From: Arcanobacterium ihumii
GTDB taxonomy: Bacteria; Actinomycetota; Actinomycetes; Actinomycetales; Actinomycetaceae
Assembly (NCBI RefSeq): GCF_900604515.1
Contig: NZ_UWOS01000001.1
Coordinates: 806,001-870,000, forward strand
Direction of reading: 5' to 3'
Length of the DNA: 64,000 nucleotides
Under the pieces are notes generated by a model that searched no databases, was not told the origin of the DNA, and was given only the letters and a program-made list of their open reading frames with translations. This document shows, one piece after another, positions 53,482 through 62,497 of the stretch. Position 1 is the stretch's first letter. Every line of letters begins with the position of its first letter. A program made the translations under genes and the position numbers.

Positions 53482-54846
53482 ATGTCTAAGCCCATCAACA
53501 CGTCCTGCTCCGATCACGATGTCAATCCACTCGATAAACAACAAGTTGATGCTGAGATCCTCAAGCTCGCTCTTCCTTCGCTAGCCACACTCTTAGCCGA
53601 GCCACTCTTAGTTGCAGCAGACTCAACAATGGTCGGTCGCCTAAGCACTACACCTTTAGCAGGGCTCTCACTCTCCTCAACCATTTTGACCACGTTGGTT
53701 GGACTTTGTATTTTCTTGGCGTACGCCTCAACAGCTGCAACGGCTCGACTCGTCGGAGCCGGAAAACCCAAGCAAGGTCTACGTCAGGGGATTGATAGCC
53801 TATGGTTGGCGGCCGGGCTTGGAATAATCCTTGGCGCCATCCTCTTCTTTGGTTCACCAGTAATATTGGAATTCTTTCATCCCTCCAAAGAAGTTCTTGC
53901 CCAAGCAATTTTTTACACCAAGTTCAGTTGTTTCGGACTTCCTGGAATGCTTTTAGTTCTCGCTGCCACCGGCACTCTTCGCGGATTTGCGGACGCAAAG
54001 ACTCCGCTCTATGCCTCTACCGCAGGTGCTTTGCTCAACATCCCTTTGAATTACATCCTCATCTATGTGCTCCACATGGGAGTCGGTGGTGCCGGGCTAG
54101 GAACAGCGATCGCTCAAACACTAATGGCCATCTACCTGATGTCTGCGATCCGTCGACGCGCTCATCATCTTCAGGTAAGCGCCAAACCCACCGGCGTCGG
54201 TGTACTTCGTTCCCTCCGAGAAGCGATACCTCTTATCGTTCGTACGCTTTCACTACGTGGCGCTATCCTGCTCCAAATCGCGGCAGCGACGTCGCTTGGA
54301 ACAGTAGCGCTGGCTGCTAACCAAATTGTTATGACTGTGTGGAACTTTGCAGCCTACGGTCTTGATTCGTTGGCAACGGCAGCACAGATCCTTGTGGGGC
54401 AAAACCTCGGTTCGCAAGACAAACACCGTGTTCACCACGTTCTCCACCGTTGCCTCAGTTGGGGAGCGCGAGTCGGCTTTGGACTTGGAATCATCCTCGG
54501 CGCTCTTTCCTTTTTCATCCCTCGAATTATGACGACGGACCCCTCAGTTCAGCATCTTGCAACACAGACGATGTGGGTTACGTCGGTTTCAATGCCGATT
54601 GCCGCAATTGCATACATGCTCGACGGCGTGTTGATCGGCGCTGGAGACACACGAAAACTTGCCCGCTATATGGTAGCTGCCCTGATCGTCTTCGCTCCCG
54701 TTCCCCTAATAATTTTGTTGTGTGGCAGTAGTTGGGGGATGCCCGGGATGCTCCTTCTTTGGGGTGGCTATGCACTCCTCTTTATGGTAGCTCGTGGAAT
54801 AACCATGTTCTTTCGGGTCCGTGGCAATAGCTGGATGGGATTCTAA
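53482..54846 (+). CDS. MATE-family efflux transporter
   Basis: A 454-residue multidrug/toxin extrusion protein, DinF-like, with about 12 membrane segments in two repeats. It starts with LALPSLATLLAEPLLVAADSTMVGRLSTT-type residues (ALPSLATLLAEPLL; DSTMVGRL) and the repeat partner is in SLRGAILLQIAAATSLG. It exports cationic compounds or metabolites with Na+ or H+. The promoter is in the region after the DnaA boxes. It is the first of three plus-strand genes that separate dnaB from rplI. Confidence 0.9.
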   Translation: MSKPINTSCSDHDVNPLDKQQVDAEILKLALPSLATLLAEPLLVAADSTMVGRLSTTPLAGLSLSSTILTTLVGLCIFLAYASTAATARLVGAGKPKQGLRQGIDSLWLAAGLGIILGAILFFGSPVILEFFHPSKEVLAQAIFYTKFSCFGLPGMLLVLAATGTLRGFADAKTPLYASTAGALLNIPLNYILIYVLHMGVGGAGLGTAIAQTLMAIYLMSAIRRRAHHLQVSAKPTGVGVLRSLREAIPLIVRTLSLRGAILLQIAAATSLGTVALAANQIVMTVWNFAAYGLDSLATAAQILVGQNLGSQDKHRVHHVLHRCLSWGARVGFGLGIILGALSFFIPRIMTTDPSVQHLATQTMWVTSVSMPIAAIAYMLDGVLIGAGDTRKLARYMVAALIVFAPVPLIILLCGSSWGMPGMLLLWGGYALLFMVARGITMFFRVRGNSWMGF

Positions 54847-54959
54847 CCACACTTTAAGGACACCATGTCCTTATCTTGACTTTAACACTCCAAAGGAGCA
54901 GTATTTCCACTATGCGCGACACCTTGTCGCTAAAATATTTAATCATTTGGAAGTACATA

Positions 54960-56429
54960 ATGAATTGCGAAGAACCTCAAAAACCGCAAGCAAAAGACTG
55001 GGTTGGTCTGGCCACGCTTGCACTTGGACTTGGCATGATCGTCCTAGACGGAACGATCGTAGGCGTTGCACTACCTTCAATCATCGCTGATTTAAAACTC
55101 AACCTCACCGATGCACAGTGGGTGAATTCCCTTTATTCTGTAGTCTTTGCGGCGCTTCTGCTCTCTGTAGGTAAAGTTGCAGATGCGCGTGGGCGTCAAA
55201 GAATTTTCTTACTTGGAATCGTTATTTTTGCAGCTACCTCACTTATGGCTGCACTTGCCAACAACACCAGCGCACTGATCACCGCTCGCGCCCTACAAGG
55301 GATTGGTGGAGCTATGGTTTTACCAAGCTCACTATCCACAGTCAATGCAATCTTCAGAGGAAAAGCACGCGCCACCGCTTTCGGAATATGGGGAGCGGTA
55401 ATGTCTGGAGCTGCTGCGATCGGCCCCCTTTTAGGTGGATGGCTCACCACCTCCTATTCTTGGCGCTGGATCTTCATCGTCAATATCCCCATCAGCATCA
55501 TCGTCTTCATTTTCGGCTCCATCTTCATCCGAAATACTCGCGGCGAAGCCGGAACTGGATTCGACGTCGTCGGCCTTATCTTTAGTGCCATCGGCTTCGG
55601 GCTAGTTATCTTCGGCCTTATCGAAGGAAACTCCCTAGGATGGTGGACTTCCTCGGCGCCCTTCACCCTTGGCTCCTTCACCTGGCCCTGGGAAATTTCA
55701 GCTGCTCCGGTTGCACTGATCATTGGCGCGATCTCTATCATTTTCTTCTTAGCGTGGGAATCCCTACTGCGCAGCACACAAAAGCCGCTGCTTAACGTAT
55801 CTTTGTTTTCAATCAAAAGCTTTAGCGCCGGAAACGTAGCGGCAGCCATGATCTCTATCGGAGAGTTCATTCTGGTGTTCGTCACACCACTGTTCCTGGT
55901 TTCTGTTTTACACCTTGACGCGCTGCAATCAGGTTGGGTTTTGGCAGCAATGGCATTCGGTGCCTTTTTTGCAGGAGGTATGGCACGAAACATCGCACTG
56001 AAACTTTCACCAATCAAAGTTGTAATTATTGGTTTGGTCCTAGAGCTCGTTGGAATTGCTCAAACCATCGTCATCCTCACCCATACACCAACGGCTTGGA
56101 AAGTCGCAGGAACACTAGCAATCTACGGCTTCGGGCTTGGTCTTGCTTCAGCACAACTTACTTCAACCGTACTTGGTGACGTACCACGCTCACTTTCAGG
56201 ATCGGCGTCGGCAACACAAAGCACTGTACGCCAACTAGGAAGTGCCACCGGAAGCGCCATCGCTGGGTCCATCTTGGCACACTCAATCGGTGTGGACTTC
56301 ATGCACACCACCCCAGATTTGTTTACGACCGGAACAACTAACTCTCTCCTGGCCTCGATCATCTTCCTCTCGCTCGGCTTGGTAGCTACTCTCTTCATCG
56401 CATCTCAAATAAAAACCAAGGTCAAATAA
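54960..56429 (+). CDS. MFS drug transporter, DHA2 (14-TM) family
   Basis: A 489-residue MFS exporter of the EmrB/QacA type. The first membrane segment has GMIVLDGTIVGVALPSI, the family TM1 motif. Motif A is GKVADARGRQRIFLLG, and motif C-like glycines follow in GPLLGGWLTTSYSWRW. ATG 54960 matches the family N-terminus; the frame extends to 54876 without family resemblance. The substrate is unknown. Confidence 0.88.
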   Translation: MNCEEPQKPQAKDWVGLATLALGLGMIVLDGTIVGVALPSIIADLKLNLTDAQWVNSLYSVVFAALLLSVGKVADARGRQRIFLLGIVIFAATSLMAALANNTSALITARALQGIGGAMVLPSSLSTVNAIFRGKARATAFGIWGAVMSGAAAIGPLLGGWLTTSYSWRWIFIVNIPISIIVFIFGSIFIRNTRGEAGTGFDVVGLIFSAIGFGLVIFGLIEGNSLGWWTSSAPFTLGSFTWPWEISAAPVALIIGAISIIFFLAWESLLRSTQKPLLNVSLFSIKSFSAGNVAAAMISIGEFILVFVTPLFLVSVLHLDALQSGWVLAAMAFGAFFAGGMARNIALKLSPIKVVIIGLVLELVGIAQTIVILTHTPTAWKVAGTLAIYGFGLGLASAQLTSTVLGDVPRSLSGSASATQSTVRQLGSATGSAIAGSILAHSIGVDFMHTTPDLFTTGTTNSLLASIIFLSLGLVATLFIASQIKTKVK

Positions 56430-56487
56430 CCTAAAATACCTGATACTCAGATTCTTAGTTTTCGCCCAAAAGTGGCGTAAAACACGC

Positions 56488-56493
56488 TAGCAT
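56488..56493 (+). promoter_or_regulatory. -10 box of leaderless flavoprotein promoter
   Basis: TAGCAT ends 7 nt before the ATG at 56501; no Shine-Dalgarno is present. Confidence 0.45.
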
Positions 56494-56500
56494 ATTGCAT

Positions 56501-58246
56501 ATGAACGCATATAACGCTCCAAGCAAAGACGCTTACGATGTTGTAGTAGTGGGAACCGGCGCTGCCGGCCTCACCGCCGCGCTCACCGCCGCACGGCGAG
56601 GAATGAGCGTGCTTCTCGTGGAAAAGTCCTCTGAATGGGGAGGCTCCACGGCAAAGTCCGCAGGAATGGTATGGATTCCAGGAAACAATATTCTCGCCCA
56701 AGTTGGAAAGAACGATTCGATTGACCTTGGCCGCCAGTACATGAAGGCCACAGTTGGAGATTGCACTTCCGACGAAATGATTGAGGCTTTCTTAGTTGAG
56801 GGAACTAAAGCGATGGACTTCTTGTCCGCTTCCTGCCCCGAACTCGAATGGCGCAATATGGAAGGCTACCCCGATTACTGGCTGGACGCTCCGGGCGCCG
56901 CAAAGACGGGTCGTGGCGTTGAGGCCGGCGCATTCGACACTCGTTTACTTGGAGAATGGGAGAGCACGCACGTTAAATCGTACTTCCGTCCGATGATTAG
57001 CCTCGACATCAGCTCCTTTGATTCAGCAGACCTACTCTTGTTTGCCACGAACCCTAAGCCACTTCTACGCGGATTGAAGTTGACTCTTCGTAACGCAAAG
57101 CAAAAGCTCCGTGGTGAAAAGGTTGTGACCATGGGTGCCGCTCTCACCGGTGCAATTATGCACAACGCTTTGAAGAACGGCGTGGAAGTCAAACTCGAAA
57201 CGGCAATCATCGACTTGATTCGCGACGGCGACCGCGTCACCGGTATCGTTCTTGAGCAACGTGGCCGTAAGATCGAAGTCAAGGCTAACCACGGCGTCAT
57301 CCTTGCCTGTGGCGGATTCGAACGCAACGACGAAATGCGCAAGAAGTACCAACGCCATCCAATTAATGGCGAATGGACAGTTGGTGTTGAAGGAAATACC
57401 GGCGATGGAATTGAGATCGGTGTTGAACACGGTGCCGCTATCAGCAATATGGCAGACGCAATCTGGTCTCCTGTTATCCAGTTGCCGCAGGTCAAAGCAT
57501 TCGCCCCGATCGTTATTGACGACGTCGAGCGCTTCATTGTTCCTGACCGCTCGCTGCCGCACACCATGATTGTTAATGGTAAAGGAAAACGCTTCATGAA
57601 CGAGGCACTTCCTTACTGCACTGCCGGTCAAGGTTTATACGGTGGACACTTCGGTAAGGGCGAAGGAGATGCTGAGAATCTACCAGCCTGGCTTATCTTC
57701 GACCAACAGTTCCGTAACAAGTACATGTTCTCCTACGGCTACCTTCCAATCGTTGACCTCCCTCAAGAGTTCTACGATTCTGGCGCAGTTATAAAGCGCG
57801 ACACGATCGAAGAACTTGCTGAGGCAATCAATGTACCGGTTGTACAACTGAAGGAAACACTTGATCGCTTTAACAGCTTCGCTCGTACAGGTGTGGATGA
57901 AGATTTTCATCGTGGCGAAGATGAACATGATCGCTTCTATGGAAACCGCTACCATAAGCCGAATCCATCACTCGGTGAAATCAAAAAAGGTCCGTTCTAC
58001 GCAACAGGCGTTTACCCTGGCGATATCGGAACTTCCGGAGGTTTGGTTATCGACACCAAGGCACGCGTCACCCGTGAAGACGGATCTATTATTGAAGGTC
58101 TCTACGCGGCAGGCAACACCACCAAGTCGGTGATCGGTCATACCTACACCGCAGGCGGAACCTCTATCGGAGCAGCTATCGCGTTTGGTCATGTTGCTGC
58201 TAATACGATTGCTGATCAACTTCCATCGAAGATGGTAGCTCACTGA
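56501..58246 (+). CDS. FAD-dependent oxidoreductase (fumarate reductase/3-ketosteroid dehydrogenase-like)
   Basis: A 581-residue flavoprotein of the FAD_binding_2 family. The FAD site is VVVVGTGAAGLTAALTAAR, followed by GGSTAKSAGMVWIPGN as in KstD-type flavoproteins. The second FAD block is HGVILACGGFERN and the C-terminal motif is IEGLYAAGNTTKSVIG with YTAGGTSIGAAIAFG. It may be a steroid or fumarate-type dehydrogenase; the substrate is not predictable. No signal peptide or heme motif is present, so it is cytosolic. ATG 56501 fits the leaderless -10 box; ATG 56495 is in frame. Confidence 0.85.
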   Translation: MNAYNAPSKDAYDVVVVGTGAAGLTAALTAARRGMSVLLVEKSSEWGGSTAKSAGMVWIPGNNILAQVGKNDSIDLGRQYMKATVGDCTSDEMIEAFLVEGTKAMDFLSASCPELEWRNMEGYPDYWLDAPGAAKTGRGVEAGAFDTRLLGEWESTHVKSYFRPMISLDISSFDSADLLLFATNPKPLLRGLKLTLRNAKQKLRGEKVVTMGAALTGAIMHNALKNGVEVKLETAIIDLIRDGDRVTGIVLEQRGRKIEVKANHGVILACGGFERNDEMRKKYQRHPINGEWTVGVEGNTGDGIEIGVEHGAAISNMADAIWSPVIQLPQVKAFAPIVIDDVERFIVPDRSLPHTMIVNGKGKRFMNEALPYCTAGQGLYGGHFGKGEGDAENLPAWLIFDQQFRNKYMFSYGYLPIVDLPQEFYDSGAVIKRDTIEELAEAINVPVVQLKETLDRFNSFARTGVDEDFHRGEDEHDRFYGNRYHKPNPSLGEIKKGPFYATGVYPGDIGTSGGLVIDTKARVTREDGSIIEGLYAAGNTTKSVIGHTYTAGGTSIGAAIAFGHVAANTIADQLPSKMVAH

Positions 58247-58271
58247 TCATCTTAGATCTGCAATCAAAAAT

Positions 58272-58313
58272 AGGTGGTGGGTGAGAATCTGATTAGATTC
58301 TCACCCACCACCT
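58272..58313 (+). terminator. terminator after the flavoprotein gene
   Basis: A perfect 19-bp stem (58272-58290 with 58295-58313) with a 4-nt loop, followed by TGGCTTTTGC. It may also end the rplI transcript from the other side. Confidence 0.8.
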
Positions 58314-58373
58314 TGGCTTTTGCTTAATGAACAAGATTGCTCACTAAGCGGCATCGTTCAGTGAACTACTTGC

Positions 58374-58820
58374 TCACGCAGCAACAACCTGAACCTTAAT
58401 ATTTGCCACGATTTCATCGTGAATCTTTACAACACCGGTGTAGTCTCCAACCGACTTAACAGTGGTGTGGAGGTTGACCGAGCGACGATCAACTGACTTT
58501 CCGGTTAGCTCAGATGCGGCAACAGCAACATCAGCAGTGGTTACTGCACCGAAGAGGCGACCATTTTCGCCAGCCTTCTTCGTAACGACGATGGTCTGTG
58601 CTTCGAGAGCGTCGCGAAGCTCGCGAGCTGCTTCGATGTCGTCCGTCGCACGCTTGCGGCGGGACTCAGCAATCTGATCAATCTGCTTCTGTGCACCCTT
58701 AGACCAAACGGTTGCGTAGCCGCGTGGAATAAGGAAATTACGACCGTAACCGTCCTTTACAGAAACTACTTCGCCTGCAGCGCCCAAACCCTTAACTTCG
58801 TGAGTGAGGATGATCTTCAT
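58374..58820 (-). CDS. rplI: 50S ribosomal protein L9
   Basis: L9 is 148 residues, starting MKIILTHEVKGLGAAGEVV with the conserved VKDGYGRNFLIPRGYA. The C-terminal domain is intact. It follows rpsR after 18 bp and is the last gene of the rpsF-ssb-rpsR-rplI operon. Confidence 0.97.
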   Translation of the reverse strand: MKIILTHEVKGLGAAGEVVSVKDGYGRNFLIPRGYATVWSKGAQKQIDQIAESRRKRATDDIEAARELRDALEAQTIVVTKKAGENGRLFGAVTTADVAVAASELTGKSVDRRSVNLHTTVKSVGDYTGVVKIHDEIVANIKVQVVAA

Positions 58821-58838
58821 ATCTATCTTCCTCTCTTA

Positions 58839-59075
58839 TCAGCGAGCAGAGCTCGAGTAGGGCAGAAGTGCCATTTCGCGTGCGTTCTTAACTGCACGTG
58901 CAATCTGGCGCTGTTCCTGCACAGTTACACCGGTAACGCGGCGAGCGCGAATCTTGCCACGATCGGAAATGAACTTACGCAGAGTTGCGGTATCTTTGTA
59001 GTCGATCGACTCGACCTTGGCCGACTTTAGCGGGTTGGCCTTCTTCTTTGGCTTGCGCAATACTGGCTTTGCCAT
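58839..59075 (-). CDS. rpsR: 30S ribosomal protein S18, cysteine-free form
   Basis: S18 of 78 residues. The core [38 protein letters not shown] and the C-terminal ALLPYSS are typical. The N-terminal zinc-binding cysteines found in C+ forms (CPFC) are absent, as in zinc-independent paralogs. ATG 59075 is preceded by GAGGATT; an in-frame start at 59120 would add an unlike N-terminus. Confidence 0.95.
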   Translation of the reverse strand: MAKPVLRKPKKKANPLKSAKVESIDYKDTATLRKFISDRGKIRARRVTGVTVQEQRQIARAVKNAREMALLPYSSSAR

Positions 59076-59152
59076 GTTGAATCCTCTTTCAATCACATGA
59101 GCGAAAATGGCGCTTAGCACCTTTATCCACTCATCAAAAAGTCTGATGATGC

Positions 59153-59668
59153 TTAGAACGGTGGAGCATCGTCAAAAGACGATCCTTGTGGAGCTTTCAT
59201 CCATGGATCATATGCTGACCCACCGGCTGGGGCATCGTAGGAAGCACGAGCCTGCTGGCCGCCTCCCTGGTTAAAGTCACCGCGAGGAGCACCGCCACCT
59301 GATCCTTGGGATCGAGTAACTTTAGCAGTGGCATAACGAAGGGATGGACCCACTTCGTCAACCTGCATCTCAATCGAAGTACCTTGTGAGCCATCGTTAC
59401 GCTGGTAGTTGCGGACTTGGAGTTTGCCCGTTACCACTACACGCATTCCTTTAGAAAGGGATTCTGTAACATTCTCCGCATACTCGCGCCACACAGTGCA
59501 ACGAATAAACATCGCTTCGCCGTCTTCCCATTCATTGGTCTGACGGTTCAACGTGCGTGGAGTTGATGCCACCGTAAACGAAGCCACTGGAGTTCCAGAT
59601 CCTACATATTTCAGATCAGGATCAGCCGTTAGATTGCCAACTACTGTGATAATCGGTTCGCCTGCCAT
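59153..59668 (-). CDS. ssb: single-stranded DNA-binding protein
   Basis: SSB of 171 residues. The OB-fold starts [20 protein letters not shown] and contains [19 protein letters not shown] Gly/Gln-rich linker leads to the acidic tip DDAPPF, which recruits partner proteins. It lies between rpsF and rpsR in the usual order. Confidence 0.96.
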   Translation of the reverse strand: MAGEPIITVVGNLTADPDLKYVGSGTPVASFTVASTPRTLNRQTNEWEDGEAMFIRCTVWREYAENVTESLSKGMRVVVTGKLQVRNYQRNDGSQGTSIEMQVDEVGPSLRYATAKVTRSQGSGGGAPRGDFNQGGGQQARASYDAPAGGSAYDPWMKAPQGSSFDDAPPF

Positions 59669-59698
59669 GAGTAATCTCCCTCGGTTACTTTATTTTTC

Positions 59699-60001
59699 TC
59701 AGTCTTCTACTGGTGCTGGCTCGAAACGGAGCAGCTTGGTGCGCAGAACGGCTTCATTGAGGCCGAGCTGGCGATCGAGTTCCTGAGCGGTTGCTGGCGT
59801 CGCGGTCATATAGACAACAACGTAGATACCTTCGGACTTCTTCTTGATTTCATAGGCCAGACGGCGCTTACCCATAATGTCTACCTTGTCAAGGATTCCG
59901 TCCTCAGCTGGTACGACTGCGAGTAGCTTGTCTAGGTATGGCTGTAGATTACGCTCATCTACCTCTGGGTCGAGAATGATCATCATCTCATACTTACGCA
60001 A
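59699..60001 (-). CDS. rpsF: 30S ribosomal protein S6
   Basis: S6 of 100 residues: [34 protein letters not shown], and the C-terminal [14 protein letters not shown]. The start is judged to be TTG 60001 because GGAGG lies 8 nt before it and the product then begins MRKYEMM as in other S6 proteins; GTG 60010 sits directly on the Shine-Dalgarno. It heads the operon rpsF-ssb-rpsR-rplI. Confidence 0.95.
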   Translation of the reverse strand: MRKYEMMIILDPEVDERNLQPYLDKLLAVVPAEDGILDKVDIMGKRRLAYEIKKKSEGIYVVVYMTATPATAQELDRQLGLNEAVLRTKLLRFEPAPVED

Positions 60002-60027
60002 TTTACCCACCTCCTTTGGTCTTTACG

Positions 60028-60046
60028 GTCACGGTCTTTCCGTGAC
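60028..60046 (-). promoter_or_regulatory. hairpin in the rpsF leader
   Basis: GTCACGG (60028-60034) pairs with CCGTGAC (60040-60046) over a 5-nt loop, about 27 nt upstream of the rpsF start on the minus strand. S6:S18 autoregulatory leaders carry a stem with a CCG element; a match here is suggestive only. Confidence 0.3.
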
Positions 60047-60119
60047 AGGAGGGTCATGCATATGCGTTGATTTCAGCGAGGTACGCTAAATCTACGCAAT
60101 CTTCAACACTACACGAAAA

Positions 60120-60165
60120 CCGGCTAGAAAGTCCTGCGGATTCCACCACAATTCCTTCTAGCCGG
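60120..60165 (-). terminator. terminator between ponA and rpsF
   Basis: CCGGCTAGAA (60120-60129) pairs with TTCTAGCCGG (60156-60165). T-runs flank both ends (CCTTTTTT on the plus strand, TTTTCG on the minus strand). It is placed to end the ponA transcript. Confidence 0.65.
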
Positions 60166-60265
60166 CCTTTTTTCGTCACATTTTATTGAGTTATCGAGCA
60201 GTTCTAACTGTTCCGAGCTACCACGTGGTTTCTACGAAAATCAGCACAACCACCGAATCGCTCAT

Positions 60266-62461
60266 CTATCCATTCGGATTATGGTTCTTTCCTTGGCCGT
60301 TATTACCGCCCGTTCCCGTTCCACCCGTGTTACCCGTTCCTGGTCCAGGTTGTGGAGCCGGTGCTACCGGTGGCTGCGCTGGGGCTGTTGGAGCTGTAGG
60401 AGCTGTAGGAGCTGGCTGCTGTGGCGCTGGGTCGACTGTTGGCGCGGACGGTTCGGCAGGTTCAGTTGGCTCCGGCAGCTTCTCCTTCTTCACCTTTGGT
60501 TTCTGTGTTTGCATTAGCTTAGTTGCGTCTGGGAAGTCCTGAATCTCCATTCCATCAGTAGCAACTTTCATATACTCTTCCCAGACCTGCGCTGGGAAGG
60601 TAGATCCGAACACCGTCTTTACACGACCGAACGGGGTGAGAACCTCTTCTCCACCATTCGCACCAGGTTGGAACATATTGACTGCAGTAACCACTTGAGG
60701 TGTGTATCCAACGAACCAAGCGGACACAGGTCCCGTTGACGTACCCGTCTTACCAGCAATTGGCCGCTTTCCGAGGCTGACGTCTTCCGCAGTGCCACTT
60801 GGAGAGAACACTGATTCCAAAGCAAAGGTAGCCAAAGCTGCTTGATCCGAAGTAATCACCTGTTCACCGGTGGTCACACCCTTATATACAACTTCCTTGT
60901 CTCGTTTAGAGACCTCGCGCACGAAATGTGGGTCAACCAGTTTTCCACCGTTGGCTGAGACTCCATATGAACGTGCCATCTCCTTGGCGGTGACCGACGC
61001 GGAGCCGAGCACATTTGCGAAGTTAGCATCAAGGCCCGGTGTTTCTTCCGCCAAACCGAGCTTATGAGCCATCTTCAAAGTGTTTTCTGCTCCCACCTTT
61101 TCGTTGAGATTCACATATGCCGTATTCGACGAATACTTCGTCATCTCAATGATATCTAGGTATCCATACCCGACGTTGCCCGAGTTAGCAATGTTGATTT
61201 GGAGCTTAGGAATCCACTGCTTAGCCGGCGCGGGGAAGGTTTCCGTCAATGGAATCTTCTTCTCAATCGCGGCAAGCAAACCGAAGTACTTGAACGTTGA
61301 TCCCGCTTGGGCACGATCCTGAGTAGCAGTGTTACGCTGACGCTTAAGGTAGTCCGAACCACCGTACATCGCAAGAACTTCACCGTTATTTGGATCCATA
61401 GAGAATAAACCAACTTGGTTGTTAGCTGGGCGGTCCTTCGGCAAATTAGCAACTGCATCAACCGCCGCTTGCTGCATGTTCTTATCAATCGTCGTCACGA
61501 TCTTGTAGCCGTTGGTGTCCATCTCGTCTTCGGTAAAACCACCCTTGTTGATCAGTTCTTTTCGCACTTCTGCAAGGAGATAACCGTTAGTTCCACTGAA
61601 ACTGTTGCGAGCGCCTGGGTCTAAAGTAGTTGGAAATGCCGCTGTCTTCGCCTCTTCTGGCGTGATCCATTCGTCTTCGGCCATCAACTTAATTACTCGG
61701 TCAAAACGCTCTTTGGCACGGTCAGGGTTTTTAGCTGGATCCCAAGCCGACGGCGCAGGGATAATACCTACCAACATGGCCGACTGCGAAAGCGTCATTT
61801 GTGACGCCGGAACACCAAAGTACGCCTGGGAGGCCGCTTCAACGCCGTATGCGCCACGGCCGAAGTAAATTGTATTTAGATAATTTTCAAGAATTTCTTC
61901 TTTAGTTTGCGAACGATCAATCTTCAACGCCAAGATTGCTTCCTTGGCTTTACCGAAGATCGAGGTGGTTGTGCCCGTGTAATAACGTTCAACATATTGT
62001 TGAGTCAGCGTAGAACCACCTTGGGTTGCACCGCCACGCAAGTTATTAATGAGCGCACGCATGATTGCTTTTGGAGATACGCCGTTATTGTCGTAAAAGG
62101 TGCGGTCTTCAGAAGCTACGACGCCGTTCTGCATAGTTTTCGGAATATCCTTCAGGTGCACCGTGGTTCGGTTGACCTGTTCGAATCGACCAAGCTGAGT
62201 TTGCCCATCCGAGTAGTAAACCGTAGTTGACTGTGCAAGTGCGAAGTCGTCCGGTTCAGGAACTTCAGTCGTTACGTATAGACCTACGAACAGACCGATA
62301 CCTACCGCTAGGAACGTTAGGAATGTACCTACGACGAATCGCCACGAAGGGAGCCAACGCCTAACCGGGCCTTTGCCTGCTCGGGGATAGTTCCAGCGAC
62401 GTTTCTTTACGCCTTCTTTACCAGCAACTTTCTCTCCTTGCGGAGCCGTGTGCTTGGTCAT
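60266..62461 (-). CDS. ponA: bifunctional penicillin-binding protein (class A)
   Basis: A 731-residue peptidoglycan glycosyltransferase/transpeptidase. One membrane segment (about 41-63) is followed by the GT51 domain with the catalytic Glu in ASEDRTFYDNNGV (E118) and GGSTLTQQYVE. The transpeptidase has STFK (S388), SSN (444-446) and KTGTS (K571). The C-terminal 70 residues are a Pro/Ala/Thr/Gly-rich tail with APT repeats. In the typical actinobacterial order it precedes rpsF. AGGTGAAC precedes the ATG. Confidence 0.95.
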   Translation of the reverse strand: MTKHTAPQGEKVAGKEGVKKRRWNYPRAGKGPVRRWLPSWRFVVGTFLTFLAVGIGLFVGLYVTTEVPEPDDFALAQSTTVYYSDGQTQLGRFEQVNRTTVHLKDIPKTMQNGVVASEDRTFYDNNGVSPKAIMRALINNLRGGATQGGSTLTQQYVERYYTGTTTSIFGKAKEAILALKIDRSQTKEEILENYLNTIYFGRGAYGVEAASQAYFGVPASQMTLSQSAMLVGIIPAPSAWDPAKNPDRAKERFDRVIKLMAEDEWITPEEAKTAAFPTTLDPGARNSFSGTNGYLLAEVRKELINKGGFTEDEMDTNGYKIVTTIDKNMQQAAVDAVANLPKDRPANNQVGLFSMDPNNGEVLAMYGGSDYLKRQRNTATQDRAQAGSTFKYFGLLAAIEKKIPLTETFPAPAKQWIPKLQINIANSGNVGYGYLDIIEMTKYSSNTAYVNLNEKVGAENTLKMAHKLGLAEETPGLDANFANVLGSASVTAKEMARSYGVSANGGKLVDPHFVREVSKRDKEVVYKGVTTGEQVITSDQAALATFALESVFSPSGTAEDVSLGKRPIAGKTGTSTGPVSAWFVGYTPQVVTAVNMFQPGANGGEEVLTPFGRVKTVFGSTFPAQVWEEYMKVATDGMEIQDFPDATKLMQTQKPKVKKEKLPEPTEPAEPSAPTVDPAPQQPAPTAPTAPTAPAQPPVAPAPQPGPGTGNTGGTGTGGNNGQGKNHNPNG

Positions 62462-62497
62462 TAAGGTTCACCTCGTTTACTTTGGGTTCCTATCTAG

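Noticed and set aside
55454-56017. Minus-strand open frame of 187 codons
   Set aside because: It is a complementary-strand shadow of the MFS transporter, which has clear family motifs.
60186-60542. Plus-strand open frame rich in Gly/Ala/Val
   Set aside because: It is antisense to the proline-rich tail of ponA; its repeats are a by-product of that low-complexity DNA.
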